From Candidatus Skiveiella danica (GTDB lineage: Bacteria; Pseudomonadota; Gammaproteobacteria; Burkholderiales; Burkholderiaceae_C), in assembly GCA_016721925.1 (NCBI GenBank), contig JADKHE010000003.1, forward strand, positions 124,001 to 188,000: a DNA stretch of 64,000 bases, in the 5' to 3' direction. The translations under genes were made by a program, and so were the position numbers. Shown here piece by piece: positions 20,150 through 29,334 of this stretch. The notes beneath the pieces are model-generated. The model was not told where the DNA came from, did not search any database, and saw only the letters and a list, made by a program, of their open reading frames with translations. Position 1 is the first letter of the stretch; each line of letters starts with the position of its first letter.

Positions 20150-21000
20150 GAGCGTCCCAGCGTCACCAGCATCATGGCCAGCGGCAAAGTCGGAAGCAGG
20201 GCGTCCACCCGATCCAGCACGCCCCCATGACCCGGCAGCAGGCCGCTGCTGTCCTTGACACCAGCGCTGCGCTTGATCAACGATTCGACCAGGTCGCCGA
20301 CAACGCTCATGGCAGCCATGAACAGAACGGCGATCAGCAACAGCCACCCTCCATGGATGGAAAGGCGGGTGTAGAAACTGGCCACGCCCGCCCCCAGAGC
20401 GCGATCGGCCCAGGCCCACAGGAACGCCAGGGTCACCACGCCGGCCATGCCACCCCAGACGCCCTCCCAGCTCTTGCCAGGGCTGATCGACGGAGCGAGC
20501 TTGCCGGCGGCGACCCGGCCACCGAAGGCCCTTCCGGCAAAGTACGCAAAGATGTCGGCCACCCAGACGAGGACCAGAATGGACAGCAGAAAATTGATGC
20601 CGACAAAGCGGGCCTGCGCCACAGCCAGCCAAGCCAGCCAAAGAGCGAGCAGCCCGACCGGCAGCCGGACCCCATGGGGAATCGATGACCAGCCCGCCAC
20701 GCCCCGACGCAGGAGCCAGGCGCCACCCAGCACCCATGTGACGCCTGCGCCAGCCCACAGCATGGGCATCGACTGTCCCAGCCAGCCCAGGCGCCAACTG
20801 CCGGCGCACAGACCGACACAAATCAAGGCAAAAAGCAGCGAGAGCGGCTGTCCACAGGTGTTGAGTCGCCCCCACTCCCATGCGCCGGCGGCGATCAGTA
20901 CCAAAGCGACAGCAGCGAACGGTTCCGGTGTCGAAGCAAACAAGGCCGGCAGCAGGATGGCCAGCAAGACCAGGGCGGTGATGATGCGCTGTTTGAGCAT
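20146..21000 (-). CDS. cdsA: Phosphatidate cytidylyltransferase (CDP-diglyceride synthase)
   Basis: Multi-pass inner-membrane enzyme that activates phosphatidate with CTP for phospholipid synthesis. The 284 residues have about eight hydrophobic segments. The C-terminal signature VESLIKRSAGVKDSSGLLPG followed by HGGVLDRVDAL contains the CDS-family Lys-Asp and Asp residues. The start is ATG at 21000, 8 bp after uppS, and the stop overlaps the dxr start (ATGA). It belongs to the uppS-cdsA-dxr-rseP run. Confidence 0.96.
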   Translation of the reverse strand: MLKQRIITALVLLAILLPALFASTPEPFAAVALVLIAAGAWEWGRLNTCGQPLSLLFALICVGLCAGSWRLGWLGQSMPMLWAGAGVTWVLGGAWLLRRGVAGWSSIPHGVRLPVGLLALWLAWLAVAQARFVGINFLLSILVLVWVADIFAYFAGRAFGGRVAAGKLAPSISPGKSWEGVWGGMAGVVTLAFLWAWADRALGAGVASFYTRLSIHGGWLLLIAVLFMAAMSVVGDLVESLIKRSAGVKDSSGLLPGHGGVLDRVDALLPTLPLAMMLVTLGRS

Positions 21001-21008
21001 GTCGCCTT

Positions 21009-21740
21009 TCAGGCGGCGATCCGGTCCGAGCCTGACGATGCGATCTGGCCGGAGGTCAGGCCGAACCGGCGTTCCCGTCGGCCGTAGTCGGCAATCGCTT
21101 CATCCAGCGCGATCTCGTCAAAATCGGGCCAGAGGCGATCGCTGAAATAGAGCTCGGAATAGGCGGCCTGCCACAGCAGGAAATTGCTGATGCGTCGCTC
21201 CCCGCCAGTGCGAATCAGCAAATCGGGGTCCGGCACATGGGACAGGGCCATCGCGCGGTCCAGGCTGGCCTCGGTAATGGCTTCCCCCTGGGCGGCCAGT
21301 TTTGCGGCCGCCTGTGCAATATCCCATCGTCCCCCGTAATTGAAACAGACGTTGAGGATCAGGCGCGTGTTCTGGGCCGTCGTGGCTTCGGCCTGCGCCA
21401 AACCGAGGCGCATTTTTTCTGACAAAGTTGAACGGTCACCGACGATATGGATGCGGACCCCGTCGTGCTTGAGTTGGGGCACCTCGCGGCCCAACGCCAT
21501 CGCAAGCAGTTCCATGAGGCCGGAGACTTCCTCGGGGGGACGGTTCCAGTTCTCGGAGGAAAACGCGAACACCGTCAGAACGCGGACACCGCGATCCGAA
21601 CAGGCCCGCACGCAACGTCGCAAAGATTCGACGCCCTGACGATGACCCGCGACCCGCGGCAGGTAGCGCCGGGTCGCCCACCGGCCATTGCCATCCATGA
21701 CGATGGCGATGTGATGCGGTATCGCGTTGGGGGCGCTCAT
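21009..21740 (-). CDS. uppS: Isoprenyl transferase (undecaprenyl diphosphate synthase)
   Basis: Builds the C55 lipid carrier for peptidoglycan and O-antigen by adding isopentenyl units to farnesyl diphosphate. The 243 residues contain IAIVMDGNGRWATRR with the metal-binding Asp, FAFSSENWNRP, NVCFNYGGRWDI and the C-terminal PDLLIRTGGERRISNFLLWQ. The ATG at 21740 (MSAPNAIPHHIAIV) is chosen; the frame is open further upstream but only into non-family sequence. It lies 16 bp after frr. Confidence 0.96.
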   Translation of the reverse strand: MSAPNAIPHHIAIVMDGNGRWATRRYLPRVAGHRQGVESLRRCVRACSDRGVRVLTVFAFSSENWNRPPEEVSGLMELLAMALGREVPQLKHDGVRIHIVGDRSTLSEKMRLGLAQAEATTAQNTRLILNVCFNYGGRWDIAQAAAKLAAQGEAITEASLDRAMALSHVPDPDLLIRTGGERRISNFLLWQAAYSELYFSDRLWPDFDEIALDEAIADYGRRERRFGLTSGQIASSGSDRIAA

Positions 21741-21756
21741 GAGGAAGAAAAGGCCG

Positions 21757-22317
21757 TCAGACGGCCATGATTTCCTGCTCTTTGCCCGCGACCAACTGAT
21801 CGATCGTGACGATATGACGGTCCGTGACTTTCTGGATGTCGTTCTCCGAGCGCTTCTGGTCATCCTCGGACGCGAGCTTGTCCTTCACCAGCTTCTTGAT
21901 GTGCTCGTTGGCATCGCGGCGCAGATTACGAATGGCGATCTTGGCATTCTCGCCCTCATGGCGCACCAGTTTGGTCATTTCCTTGCGGCGCTCTTCGCTC
22001 ATCGGCGGCATCGGCACGCGGATGAGATCGCCCATGGAGGCCGGATTGAGGCCCAGTTCGCTTTCGCGAATGGCTTTCTCGATCTTGGCTCCCATGCCTT
22101 TTTCCCACGGCTGCACACTGATGGTGCGTGAATCGATCAGGGAGAGGTTGGCCACCTGACTGAGCGGAACCATGGATCCGTAGTAGTCGACATGGATCGT
22201 GTCCAGCAAAGCCGGGTTTGCGCGGCCGGTACGGATCTTCGTCAGGTTGTGGGTGAATGCCGCAATGGTCTGATCCATCTTGGTTTCGGTGGTTTTCTTG
22301 ATCTCAGCTGTCGTCAT
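21757..22317 (-). CDS. frr: Ribosome recycling factor
   Basis: Splits post-termination ribosomes together with EF-G. The 186-residue length is standard. Family motifs are HNLTKIRTGRANPALLDTI and YYGSMVPLSQVANLSLIDSR near the N-terminus, and NLRRDANEHIKKLVKDK in the long helical C-terminal part. The start ATG at 22317 follows pyrH by 29 bp, the usual pyrH-frr pair. Confidence 0.97.
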   Translation of the reverse strand: MTTAEIKKTTETKMDQTIAAFTHNLTKIRTGRANPALLDTIHVDYYGSMVPLSQVANLSLIDSRTISVQPWEKGMGAKIEKAIRESELGLNPASMGDLIRVPMPPMSEERRKEMTKLVRHEGENAKIAIRNLRRDANEHIKKLVKDKLASEDDQKRSENDIQKVTDRHIVTIDQLVAGKEQEIMAV

Positions 22318-22346
22318 ATGCAGTACTCCCGATCGACTGGCGCCCC

Positions 22347-23069
22347 TCAGACGTAAACCAGGGTGCCCTCATCTTCGCCCATCACGACGCGCTTGAGCGC
22401 GCCGTGCTTGAAAATGGAAAAAACCTTGACCGGGAGCTTCTGATCCCGGCACAGGGCAAATGCGGTGGCATCCATGATGCCCAGATTCTTGTTCATGGCC
22501 TCATCGAAGGTGATCCTGGCATAGCGTGTCGCGCCCGGATCCTTTTTCGGATCGGCCGTGTAGACACCGTCCACTTTCGTCGCCTTGAGCACCACCTCAG
22601 CGCCAATTTCAGCGCCACGCAAGGCGGCGGCTGTGTCCGTGGTGAAGAACGGATTGCCCGTGCCCGCCGCGAACACGACCACCTTCCCTTCCTCGAGGTA
22701 CTGCAGCGCCTTGGGCCGGACATAGGGCTCCACCACCTGCTCGATGGCGATGGCCGACATCACCCGCGCCGTCAGTCCGGCCTTGTTCATGGTGTCCGCC
22801 AGCGCCAGTGAGTTCATCACCGTCGCCAGCATGCCCATGTAGTCAGCCGTCGCGCGATCCATGCCGACCGAGCCGCCCGCCACACCGCGGAAGATGTTCC
22901 CACCACCGATCACCACCGCCACTTCGACACCCAGCCGGGTCACCTCGGCAATCTCCTCCACCATGCGCACGATCGTGGCATGGTTGATCCCGAACGCATC
23001 GTCACCCATCAAGGCCTCGCCGGACAGCTTGAGCAGGATGCGCTTGTGGACGGGTCGGGCGAGGGTCAT
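22347..23069 (-). CDS. pyrH: UMP kinase
   Basis: Phosphorylates UMP to UDP for nucleotide synthesis. The 240 residues of the amino-acid-kinase fold show RILLKLSGEALMG at the N-terminus, VVIGGGNIFRGVAG, and KATKVDGVYTADPKKDP toward the C-terminus. It lies 52 bp downstream of tsf, in the conserved rpsB-tsf-pyrH-frr order. Confidence 0.97.
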   Translation of the reverse strand: MTLARPVHKRILLKLSGEALMGDDAFGINHATIVRMVEEIAEVTRLGVEVAVVIGGGNIFRGVAGGSVGMDRATADYMGMLATVMNSLALADTMNKAGLTARVMSAIAIEQVVEPYVRPKALQYLEEGKVVVFAAGTGNPFFTTDTAAALRGAEIGAEVVLKATKVDGVYTADPKKDPGATRYARITFDEAMNKNLGIMDATAFALCRDQKLPVKVFSIFKHGALKRVVMGEDEGTLVYV

Positions 23070-23121
23070 GCGTGGGCTCCTTCTGTAGGGGTGAGTTTAG
23101 CCGCCCGCGGGCGGCCGGTCA

Positions 23122-24045
23122 TCAGGCCGCGCCTTTGGCGGCAGCCACCTGGGCGGCCACCTCGGCGGCAAAATCGTCCACCCGTTTCTCGATGCCTTCG
23201 CCGACGACGTAGAGGGTGAAACCCTTCACGGTGGTGCCGGTGGCCTTGAGCATCTGCTCGACCGTCTGCTTGTCGTTCTTCACGAACGGCTGGTTGAACA
23301 AGCTGACTTCCTTGAGGTACTTCTGCACACCACCTTCGATTCGCTTGGCCACGATCTCGTCGGACTGCACCGGTTTGCCCGCCGCAATCGCTTCAGCGGC
23401 GGCCTCGGCCGCCTTGGCAGCCGCCACCGAGCGCTCGCGTTCAACAAGATCGGCCGGCACATCGGCGCTGGACAGGGCGACGGGCTTCATCGCGGCCACG
23501 TGCATCGCCACATCCTTGGCAGCCGTGTCGTCGCCTTCGAACTCGATCACAACACCGATACGCGAGCCGTGCAGGTAGCTCGCGAGTTTGGCGCCCGAGG
23601 CAAACCGCTTGAAGCGGCGAAAGGTCATGTTTTCGCCGATCTTTCCGATCAGCCCCTTGCGCACGTCCTCCAGAGTCGGGCCGTAGCCGTCCTGGGTGCA
23701 CGGCAAGGCGCTCAACGCGGCGATATCCGCAGGGTTGTGCTTCGCAATCAATGCGGCAGCGGTGTTGGCCATGGCCAGGAAGCTGTCGTTCTTGGTCACG
23801 AAGTCGGTTTCGCAATTGACTTCGAGCAGCGCGCCCACGGTGCCGTCGATGAAGCAGGTCACGACGCCTTCCGCGGTCACGCGCGAAGCGGCCTTGCCCG
23901 CCTTGGTGCCCAGCTTGACGCGCAGCAGTTCCTCGGCCTTGGCCATGTCGCCATCGGCCTCCGTCAGCGCCTTCTTGCATTCCATCATCGGGGCGTCGGT
24001 CTTGCCACGCAGTTCGGCGACCATGCTTGCGGTAATTGCAGCCAT
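23122..24045 (-). CDS. tsf: Translation elongation factor Ts
   Basis: Nucleotide exchange factor for EF-Tu. The 307 residues begin with the UBA-like domain ITASMVAELRGKTDAPMMEC. CKKALTEADGDMAKAEELLR and the core VNCETDFVTKND, which contacts EF-Tu, follow. The C-terminal portion ends with an Ala-rich tail. An intrinsic hairpin terminator lies in the 89-bp gap to rpsB upstream, so part of tsf expression depends on readthrough. Confidence 0.97.
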   Translation of the reverse strand: MAAITASMVAELRGKTDAPMMECKKALTEADGDMAKAEELLRVKLGTKAGKAASRVTAEGVVTCFIDGTVGALLEVNCETDFVTKNDSFLAMANTAAALIAKHNPADIAALSALPCTQDGYGPTLEDVRKGLIGKIGENMTFRRFKRFASGAKLASYLHGSRIGVVIEFEGDDTAAKDVAMHVAAMKPVALSSADVPADLVERERSVAAAKAAEAAAEAIAAGKPVQSDEIVAKRIEGGVQKYLKEVSLFNQPFVKNDKQTVEQMLKATGTTVKGFTLYVVGEGIEKRVDDFAAEVAAQVAAAKGAA

Positions 24046-24089
24046 TTTCTTTACTCCGTCTTCAAATCAGTTCAATGGGGGATGGGGCT

Positions 24090-24116
24090 AAAAAAAAGGG
24101 GCAGAAGAGCCCCTTT
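24090..24116 (-). terminator. Rho-independent hairpin between rpsB and tsf
   Basis: On the minus strand an 8-bp stem AAAGGGGC/GCCCCTTT with a 6-base loop is followed by a run of T residues (bases 24090-24097 read as T8). It sits after the rpsB stop and before the tsf start, so it probably attenuates transcription into tsf, as is known for rpsB-tsf in other bacteria. Confidence 0.8.
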
Positions 24117-24134
24117 CTATGCGCCCGGGGAAAC

Positions 24135-24890
24135 TCAGGCGGAAGCGTTTTCCACTTCCACGAATTCGTCGGCGTCGTCAGCCGCGGCGACGGCCTTGAC
24201 AACGTCTTCAACGGCGTTGGCGCGGCCTTCGAGGATCGCGTCGGCAATGCCACGGGCATACAGGGTGACCGCCTTGGCCGAATCATCGTTGCCAGGGATC
24301 ACATAGTCGATGCCTTCGGGCGAGTGGTTGGTGTCGACCACGCCGATCAGCGGAATGCCCAGCTTCTTCGCTTCGGCGATGGCGATCTTGTGGTAGCCCA
24401 CGTCGATCACGAAGATGGCGTCCGGAAGCGCGTTCATGTCCTGAATGCCGCCGATGTCGCGCTCAAGCTTTTCGATCTCGCGCTTGAACATCAGCTGTTC
24501 TTTCTTGCTCAGGGAGTCCAGGCCGGCTTCCTGCTGGGCCTTCATGTCCTTCAGGCGCTTGATGGAGGTCTTGACCGTCTTGAAGTTGGTCAGCATGCCG
24601 CCGAGCCAGCGTTGGTCCACGTAGGGCACGCCCGCACGTTGGGCTTCACCGGCGACCGTTTCGCGGGCCTGGCGCTTGGTGCCGACCATCAGGATCGTGC
24701 CGCGATTGGCGGACAGCTGCTTCACGAACTTGGCCGCGTCCTGGAACATCGGCAGCGATTTTTCCAGGTTGATGATGTGGATCTTGTTGCGATGGCCGAA
24801 GATGAACGGGGCCATCTTGGGGTTCCAGAAGCGGGTCTGGTGTCCGAAATGGACACCGGCTTCCAGCATTTCGCGCATGGTGACTGACAT
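24135..24890 (-). CDS. rpsB: 30S ribosomal protein S2
   Basis: Small-subunit protein of 251 residues. It starts MSVTMREMLEAGVHFGHQTR and contains FWNPKMAPFIFGHRNKIHII, WLGGMLTNFKTVKTSI and PLIGVVDTNHSPEGIDYVIP, all typical of S2. The ATG at 24890 is used rather than an earlier in-frame codon at 24929, because it gives the family N-terminus. It is the first gene of the long minus-strand block and diverges from the amidase gene. Confidence 0.98.
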   Translation of the reverse strand: MSVTMREMLEAGVHFGHQTRFWNPKMAPFIFGHRNKIHIINLEKSLPMFQDAAKFVKQLSANRGTILMVGTKRQARETVAGEAQRAGVPYVDQRWLGGMLTNFKTVKTSIKRLKDMKAQQEAGLDSLSKKEQLMFKREIEKLERDIGGIQDMNALPDAIFVIDVGYHKIAIAEAKKLGIPLIGVVDTNHSPEGIDYVIPGNDDSAKAVTLYARGIADAILEGRANAVEDVVKAVAAADDADEFVEVENASA

Positions 24891-25071
24891 GGTATTTACT
24901 CCAAAGGTTGGGTCTAAAATCCAGCCCATCCATCACAACTCATGTGACCCTGCGTCACAGGGAGAACAAGTTGCAACACCTTGTGGGGCTGGTTTGCGAT
25001 TTGTCTTGACAGACGGCAAAACGCCGTTCTGCAAAACCCAAAGAGTATAGCACGACCGACTGAACCCAATC
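24891..25071 (-). promoter_or_regulatory. rpsB leader with probable promoter
   Basis: The 181-bp gap between rpsB and the divergent amidase holds a minus-strand -10 box TATACT (25044-25049) about 155 bases before the rpsB ATG; no strong -35 box is seen. Downstream of it, within the putative 5' leader, lies a small inverted repeat ACGGC-AAAAC-GCCGT (about 25018-25033). Ribosomal protein S2 commonly represses its own mRNA through such leaders, so a regulatory role is an inference. Nothing else recognisable is in the gap. Confidence 0.45.
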
Positions 25072-26466
25072 ATGCCCTCAGACCTCCTTGCCACCCGGCA
25101 GCGCATCCTTTCCGGCGAGTGGGCCGCCTCCCGCGCCGTGGACGATGCCATCGCCCGCGCCCGGTCGCCAGCAGGCCGTGATGCCTACGTGTTTCCCCGG
25201 TTCGACGAGGCCCGCGCCGAAGCAGCCCGGTTCGATCGCGAGACGACACTCGCCGCCCGCAGGCCATTGGCCGGGCTGCCCTTCTCCGTCAAGGACCTGT
25301 TCGACGTTGAGGGGCAGGTCACCGCAGCGGGTTCCACGGTCCTGGTCAACCACCCACCCGCGACGGCCGATTGCCCGGCCGTGGCGCGCCTGCGGGCGGC
25401 GGGCGGCAGCCTGATGGGGCGCACGCACATGGTGGAGTTCGCGTTCTCGGGCATGGGCACGAATCCGCACGTCGCCACGCCCGCGGCCTGGGATGGCCGG
25501 CACGACCGGCCGGTCGGCAGCCATGACACGCCGCGGGTACCCGGAGGTTCGTCGTCAGGCGCCGCGGTGTCGGTGGCCACCGGCGCCGCGTTCATCGGGC
25601 TGGGCTCGGACACGGGCGGATCGATCCGGATTCCCGCCGCCCTGAACGGCATCGTCGGCTTCAAGAACACTGCCAACCGGGTCCCGACCGCCGGCGCGGT
25701 GCCCCTGTCGACGACGCTGGACACGGTGTGCGCCCTGACCCGCAGCGTGCGCGATGCCATCCTTGCGCATGAGATTCTGGCGGCGCGCACGGTCACCCTG
25801 AGCCCGGCGCCCTTGTCTGCCTACCGGCTGGCTGTCGCCCGCACCGTGATGCTGGACGCGCTGGAGCCAGCCGTGGCCCGCGCCTTCGAGCGCAGCCTTG
25901 CGACGTTGCGTGCTGCAGGCGCGCAGATCGACGAGATCGGCCTGAACGAAACCGCCGAACTGGCCACGATCCAGGCCACGGGTGGCTTTTCCGCCGCCGA
26001 AAGCTACGCCTGGCACCGCGAGCTGCTGGCCACACGGGCCAAGGACTACGACCCGCGCGTGGCCACCCGCATCCGGCGCGGCGCGACGATGATGGCCCAT
26101 GAATACCTTGACCTGCTCCAGGCGCGCCAGCGCTGGATCCGCTCCATGGGACTGGCTTTGCGAGGGTATGACGCGGTGTTGTCACCCACGGTGCCCATCC
26201 TCGCACCGCTGCTGGCCAACGTTGCACCGGCCACCGGCACGGACCCCGCCGCCGACACCGCGCGCGACGAAGCCTTCTTCCGTGCCAATGCCCTGTTGCT
26301 GCGCAACACCAGCGTGGTCAACATGCTGGATGGCTGTGCCCTGTCCCTGCCTTGCCACACCCCCGACGAGCTGCCGGTGGGCCTCATGATCTGGCACGCC
26401 GCCGGTCGCGACGACCCGGTGCTGAACATCGGGTTGCGGATCGAAGAATTACTTCAAATACAATAG
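25072..26466 (+). CDS. Amidase-signature family hydrolase
   Basis: A 464-residue amidase of the Ser-cisSer-Lys class. The catalytic Lys lies in PFSVKDLFDV (about residue 74), the cis-Ser in the PGGSSSGAAV loop (about 160-162), and the nucleophile in GSDTGGSIR (about 184). It looks more like a substrate-amide hydrolase than GatA, because no gatB or gatC is nearby. Its neighbour dadA suggests a role in amide or amino-acid catabolism, by context only. The last codons and TAG stop (RIEELLQIQ, end) are provided by interspersed repeat copy C, so the natural C-terminus may have been altered. Confidence 0.88.
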   Translation: MPSDLLATRQRILSGEWAASRAVDDAIARARSPAGRDAYVFPRFDEARAEAARFDRETTLAARRPLAGLPFSVKDLFDVEGQVTAAGSTVLVNHPPATADCPAVARLRAAGGSLMGRTHMVEFAFSGMGTNPHVATPAAWDGRHDRPVGSHDTPRVPGGSSSGAAVSVATGAAFIGLGSDTGGSIRIPAALNGIVGFKNTANRVPTAGAVPLSTTLDTVCALTRSVRDAILAHEILAARTVTLSPAPLSAYRLAVARTVMLDALEPAVARAFERSLATLRAAGAQIDEIGLNETAELATIQATGGFSAAESYAWHRELLATRAKDYDPRVATRIRRGATMMAHEYLDLLQARQRWIRSMGLALRGYDAVLSPTVPILAPLLANVAPATGTDPAADTARDEAFFRANALLLRNTSVVNMLDGCALSLPCHTPDELPVGLMIWHAAGRDDPVLNIGLRIEELLQIQ

Positions 26467-26516
26467 CAATTAATGACCAATTGACGACGGGATCGTGGCG
26501 TTCTGACTGAAATTTC
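26452..26516 (+). repeat. Interspersed repeat copy C (over the amidase stop codon)
   Basis: It contains CAATAGC, then ATGACCAAT, then GACGACGGGATCGTGGC and TGAAATTTCC. The TAG inside CAATAGC is the amidase stop codon. The repeat ends just before the dadA start codon at 26518 and so fills the whole space between the two genes. Confidence 0.82.
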
Positions 26517-26517
26517 C

Positions 26518-27771
26518 ATGAAAATTGCCATTGTGGGAGCCGGCATCGTCGGCGTGACCACCGCGTACGAGCTTGCCGCCGACGGCCATGAAGTCACTGT
26601 TTTCGAGCGCCGCGGTACCGCCGCCGAAGAAACCAGCTTTGCCAACGCCGGTCTGGTCGCGCCCGGCTACGTCACCCCATGGGCTGCGCCCGGCATGCCG
26701 CGCAAGGTGCTGGGCCACCTGATGAGCCGCCATGCGCCGGTCAAGCTGGGTTCGGGCCTGGGCGCGTCCGAACTGGCCTGGATGTGGCGCTGGTGGCGCG
26801 CCTGCAAGCTGGAGACCTATCTGGCCAACCGCGCGCGCATGCAGCGCCTCGCGTTCTACAGCCGCCAGCGCCTGCACCAGGTCACCGCCGACCTGAAGCT
26901 GGAATACGACCGCAGCGACGGCTACATGGTGCTGCTGCGCTCCGAAAGAGACCGCGAGCTCACACGCCCCGGCCTGCAGGTGCTGCGCGACGCGGGCGTG
27001 AAGTTCCGCGAGATCGGCCCGGACGAGGCGCGCAAGGTCGAACCCGCGCTGAACCCGGACACCGACTTTGCCGGCGCCATACACCTGCCGGACGACGAAG
27101 TCGGCAACTGCCGGCAGTTTGCGCTGCTGCTGAAGGACGAAGCCCGCCGGCTGGGTGCTGTCTTCGAGTTCAACACCAACGTGGCCCGCGTCTCGGCAGA
27201 CCCGAAGCCGACCCTGACCGTCGCCGGCGAGGCAGCGCCCCGCACCTTCGACGCCGTGGTGATGTGCGCTGGACTCGCTTCGGCGGCCCTGCTGCGCCCG
27301 CTCGGGCTGAAGCTGCCACTGGTGGCGGTGCACGGCTATTCGGTCAGCGCCCACATCCGCGAACCGCTCAATGCCCCGCGCAGCGCGGTCATGGACGAAC
27401 GCTACAAGGTCGCCATCTCCCGCCTGGGCCTGCGCGTGCGCATCGCCGGCAGCGCCGAAGTGGGCGGCTCGCCGACCGCCATGCGCGCGGCGTCGCTGCA
27501 GACGCTCTACAAGGTGCTGCACGACTGGTTTCCCGGAGCCGCCCAGCTTTCGGCCGGCGTGCAGGAGTGGAAAGGCGCACGCCCGATGATGCCCGACGGC
27601 CCGCCCCTGATCGGCCCGAGCGGCCTCCCGGGCATCTGGCTCAACCTGGGCCACGGCTCCAGCGGCTGGGCACTGGCCTGCGGCAGCGCCCGTGCCCTTG
27701 GGGACCTGATGGCGCAGCGAGCGCCCGAGGTCGATCTGGAAGGTCTGGGCATCGAGCGGCTGCGCCGCTGA
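26518..27771 (+). CDS. dadA: D-amino acid dehydrogenase, small-subunit type (DadA)
   Basis: FAD-dependent membrane-associated dehydrogenase that deaminates D-amino acids to keto acids and passes electrons to the respiratory chain. The 417 residues begin MKIAIVGAGIVGVTTAYELA with the dinucleotide-binding GxGxxG, followed by VFERRGTAAEETSFANAG. EWKGARPMMPDGPPLIGPSG and LNLGHGSSGWALACGSARAL mark the C-terminal flavin-binding part. The gene is tandem with the amidase and the NAD(P)HX repair gene, 18 bp before the latter. No alanine racemase is nearby. Confidence 0.93.
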   Translation: MKIAIVGAGIVGVTTAYELAADGHEVTVFERRGTAAEETSFANAGLVAPGYVTPWAAPGMPRKVLGHLMSRHAPVKLGSGLGASELAWMWRWWRACKLETYLANRARMQRLAFYSRQRLHQVTADLKLEYDRSDGYMVLLRSERDRELTRPGLQVLRDAGVKFREIGPDEARKVEPALNPDTDFAGAIHLPDDEVGNCRQFALLLKDEARRLGAVFEFNTNVARVSADPKPTLTVAGEAAPRTFDAVVMCAGLASAALLRPLGLKLPLVAVHGYSVSAHIREPLNAPRSAVMDERYKVAISRLGLRVRIAGSAEVGGSPTAMRAASLQTLYKVLHDWFPGAAQLSAGVQEWKGARPMMPDGPPLIGPSGLPGIWLNLGHGSSGWALACGSARALGDLMAQRAPEVDLEGLGIERLRR

Positions 27772-27789
27772 GCGGGCGGTCGCGGCACA

Positions 27790-29307
27790 ATGGCCTCCAT
27801 GCACCGCGTCACCCCCGCCCGCCGTTTTCCGTTGCACACCATCGAGGCTTCGCGCCGCCTGGAACGCACGGCGGCGGCCGCCCTGCCCTCCCATACGCTG
27901 ATGCAGTGCGCCGGACTGGCCGTGGCGCGGCTGGCACTGGCCCTGGCCCCGCATGCGCGCACCATCTGGATCGCCTGCGGCCCGGGCAACAACGGCGGCG
28001 ACGGCCTGGAAGCGGCCGCGCACCTGCAGCGCTGGGGACAGCATCCGGTCGTCACCTGGTTGGGCGACGAGGCCAGCGTACCCGAGGACGCCCGCGCGTC
28101 CCTGGCGCGGGCGCGCAGCGCAGGGGTGACTTTCTCCGCCACACCCCCCGCGGGCCTGGGCCCTGACGACCTCTGCATCGACGCCCTGCTGGGCCTCGGT
28201 GCCGCCCGGGCGCCCCAAGGCCGGATGGCCGATTGGCTGCGGACCATGCAGGCCAGCCCCGCGCCCGTACTGGCGGTGGACCTGCCCTCCGGCCTGAACG
28301 CCGAGACCGGCAATTTTGCTCCTGACTCAATAGCGGGCGACGACCATACGACGCCGGGATCATGGCAAATTCAGGCTCAAAACACCCTCAGCCTGCTCAG
28401 CTGCAAGCCGGGCTTGTTCACGGCGCACGGCCGCGATGCCGCCGGCACCGTCTGGTTCGATGACCTGGGGGTGGATGGCAGCGCCGAACCCGCCTGTGCC
28501 TGGACCAACGGCATCCCACCGCGGATTCACCGGGCGCACGCGACCCACAAAGGCAGCCACGGCGACGTCGCGGTGATCGGTGGCGAGGGCCTGAATCGGC
28601 GCGGCCTGGGCATGACTGGTGCCGCCTTGCTGGCGGCGTCGGCTGCGCTGCACGGTGGCGCCGGCCGGGTGCTGGTGAGCCTGTTCGACGATGGCGCCAT
28701 GACGCTGGATCCGGCCCTGCCGGAGCTGATGTTCCGCCGCTTCGAGGCGCTGGATCTGCGCCAGCTGACCGTGGTGTGCGGCTGTGGGGGCGGCGATGCG
28801 GTGCGGCCGGTGCTGCCGCAGGTGCTGTCCCAGTCCCCGCGCCTGGTGCTGGACGCCGACGCGCTCAATGCCATCGCCGCGGACACCTCCCTGCGCAGCC
28901 TGGTGCAGGCGCGCGCCCGGCGGGGGCTTGCCACCGTGCTGACGCCCCACCCGCTGGAAGCCGCGCGCCTGCTGGGCAGCGGCTCCGCGGCGGTGCAGTC
29001 AGACCGGCTGGCGGCGGTTCGACGGCTCGCGGACGACCTGGCTTGCACGGTGGTGCTCAAAGGTTCGGGCACGCTGATCGCAACGCCCGGCGAAGCCCCG
29101 GCCCTGAACCTGACCGGCAACGCCCGGCTGGGCACCGCCGGCACCGGCGATGTGCTGGCGGGCCTGATCGGCGCACGCCTGGCCGCGGGCGCCGCGCCCT
29201 TTCAGGCGGCCTGTGCGGCCGTGTACCAGCACGGAGAAATCGCCGATGCCTGGCCGCCCGACGAGGCCCTCACGGCAGGTGCGCTGGCCCGCCGCCTTCG
29301 CGACTGA
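27790..29307 (+). CDS. nnr: Bifunctional NAD(P)H-hydrate epimerase / ADP-dependent NAD(P)HX dehydratase
   Basis: Metabolite-repair enzyme restoring hydrated NADH and NADPH. The 505 residues have an N-terminal YjeF_N epimerase domain (WIACGPGNNGGDGLEAAAHL, then VDLPSGLNAETG) and a C-terminal ribokinase-like dehydratase domain (KGSHGDVAVIGG, VLDADALNAIA, LTPHPLEAARLLG, KGSGTLIATP, and GTAGTGDVLAGLIGARLA with the catalytic Asp). An alternative ATG lies three codons in. Residues about 175-198, between two conserved segments of the epimerase domain, are encoded by interspersed repeat copy D. Confidence 0.94.
   Translation: MASMHRVTPARRFPLHTIEASRRLERTAAAALPSHTLMQCAGLAVARLALALAPHARTIWIACGPGNNGGDGLEAAAHLQRWGQHPVVTWLGDEASVPEDARASLARARSAGVTFSATPPAGLGPDDLCIDALLGLGAARAPQGRMADWLRTMQASPAPVLAVDLPSGLNAETGNFAPDSIAGDDHTTPGSWQIQAQNTLSLLSCKPGLFTAHGRDAAGTVWFDDLGVDGSAEPACAWTNGIPPRIHRAHATHKGSHGDVAVIGGEGLNRRGLGMTGAALLAASAALHGGAGRVLVSLFDDGAMTLDPALPELMFRRFEALDLRQLTVVCGCGGGDAVRPVLPQVLSQSPRLVLDADALNAIAADTSLRSLVQARARRGLATVLTPHPLEAARLLGSGSAAVQSDRLAAVRRLADDLACTVVLKGSGTLIATPGEAPALNLTGNARLGTAGTGDVLAGLIGARLAAGAAPFQAACAAVYQHGEIADAWPPDEALTAGALARRLRD
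28313..28383 (+). repeat. Interspersed repeat copy D (inside the NAD(P)HX repair gene)
   Basis: It contains TCAATAGC, CGACCATACGACGCCGGGAT, CATGGC and GGCTCAAAAC. It is translated in the sense direction, in a frame that avoids the TAG, as roughly SIAGDDHTTPGSW, and leaves the enzyme intact on both sides. Confidence 0.8.
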
Positions 29308-29334
29308 TCCGGCACAGCCCGGGCGGCCCGCGCG

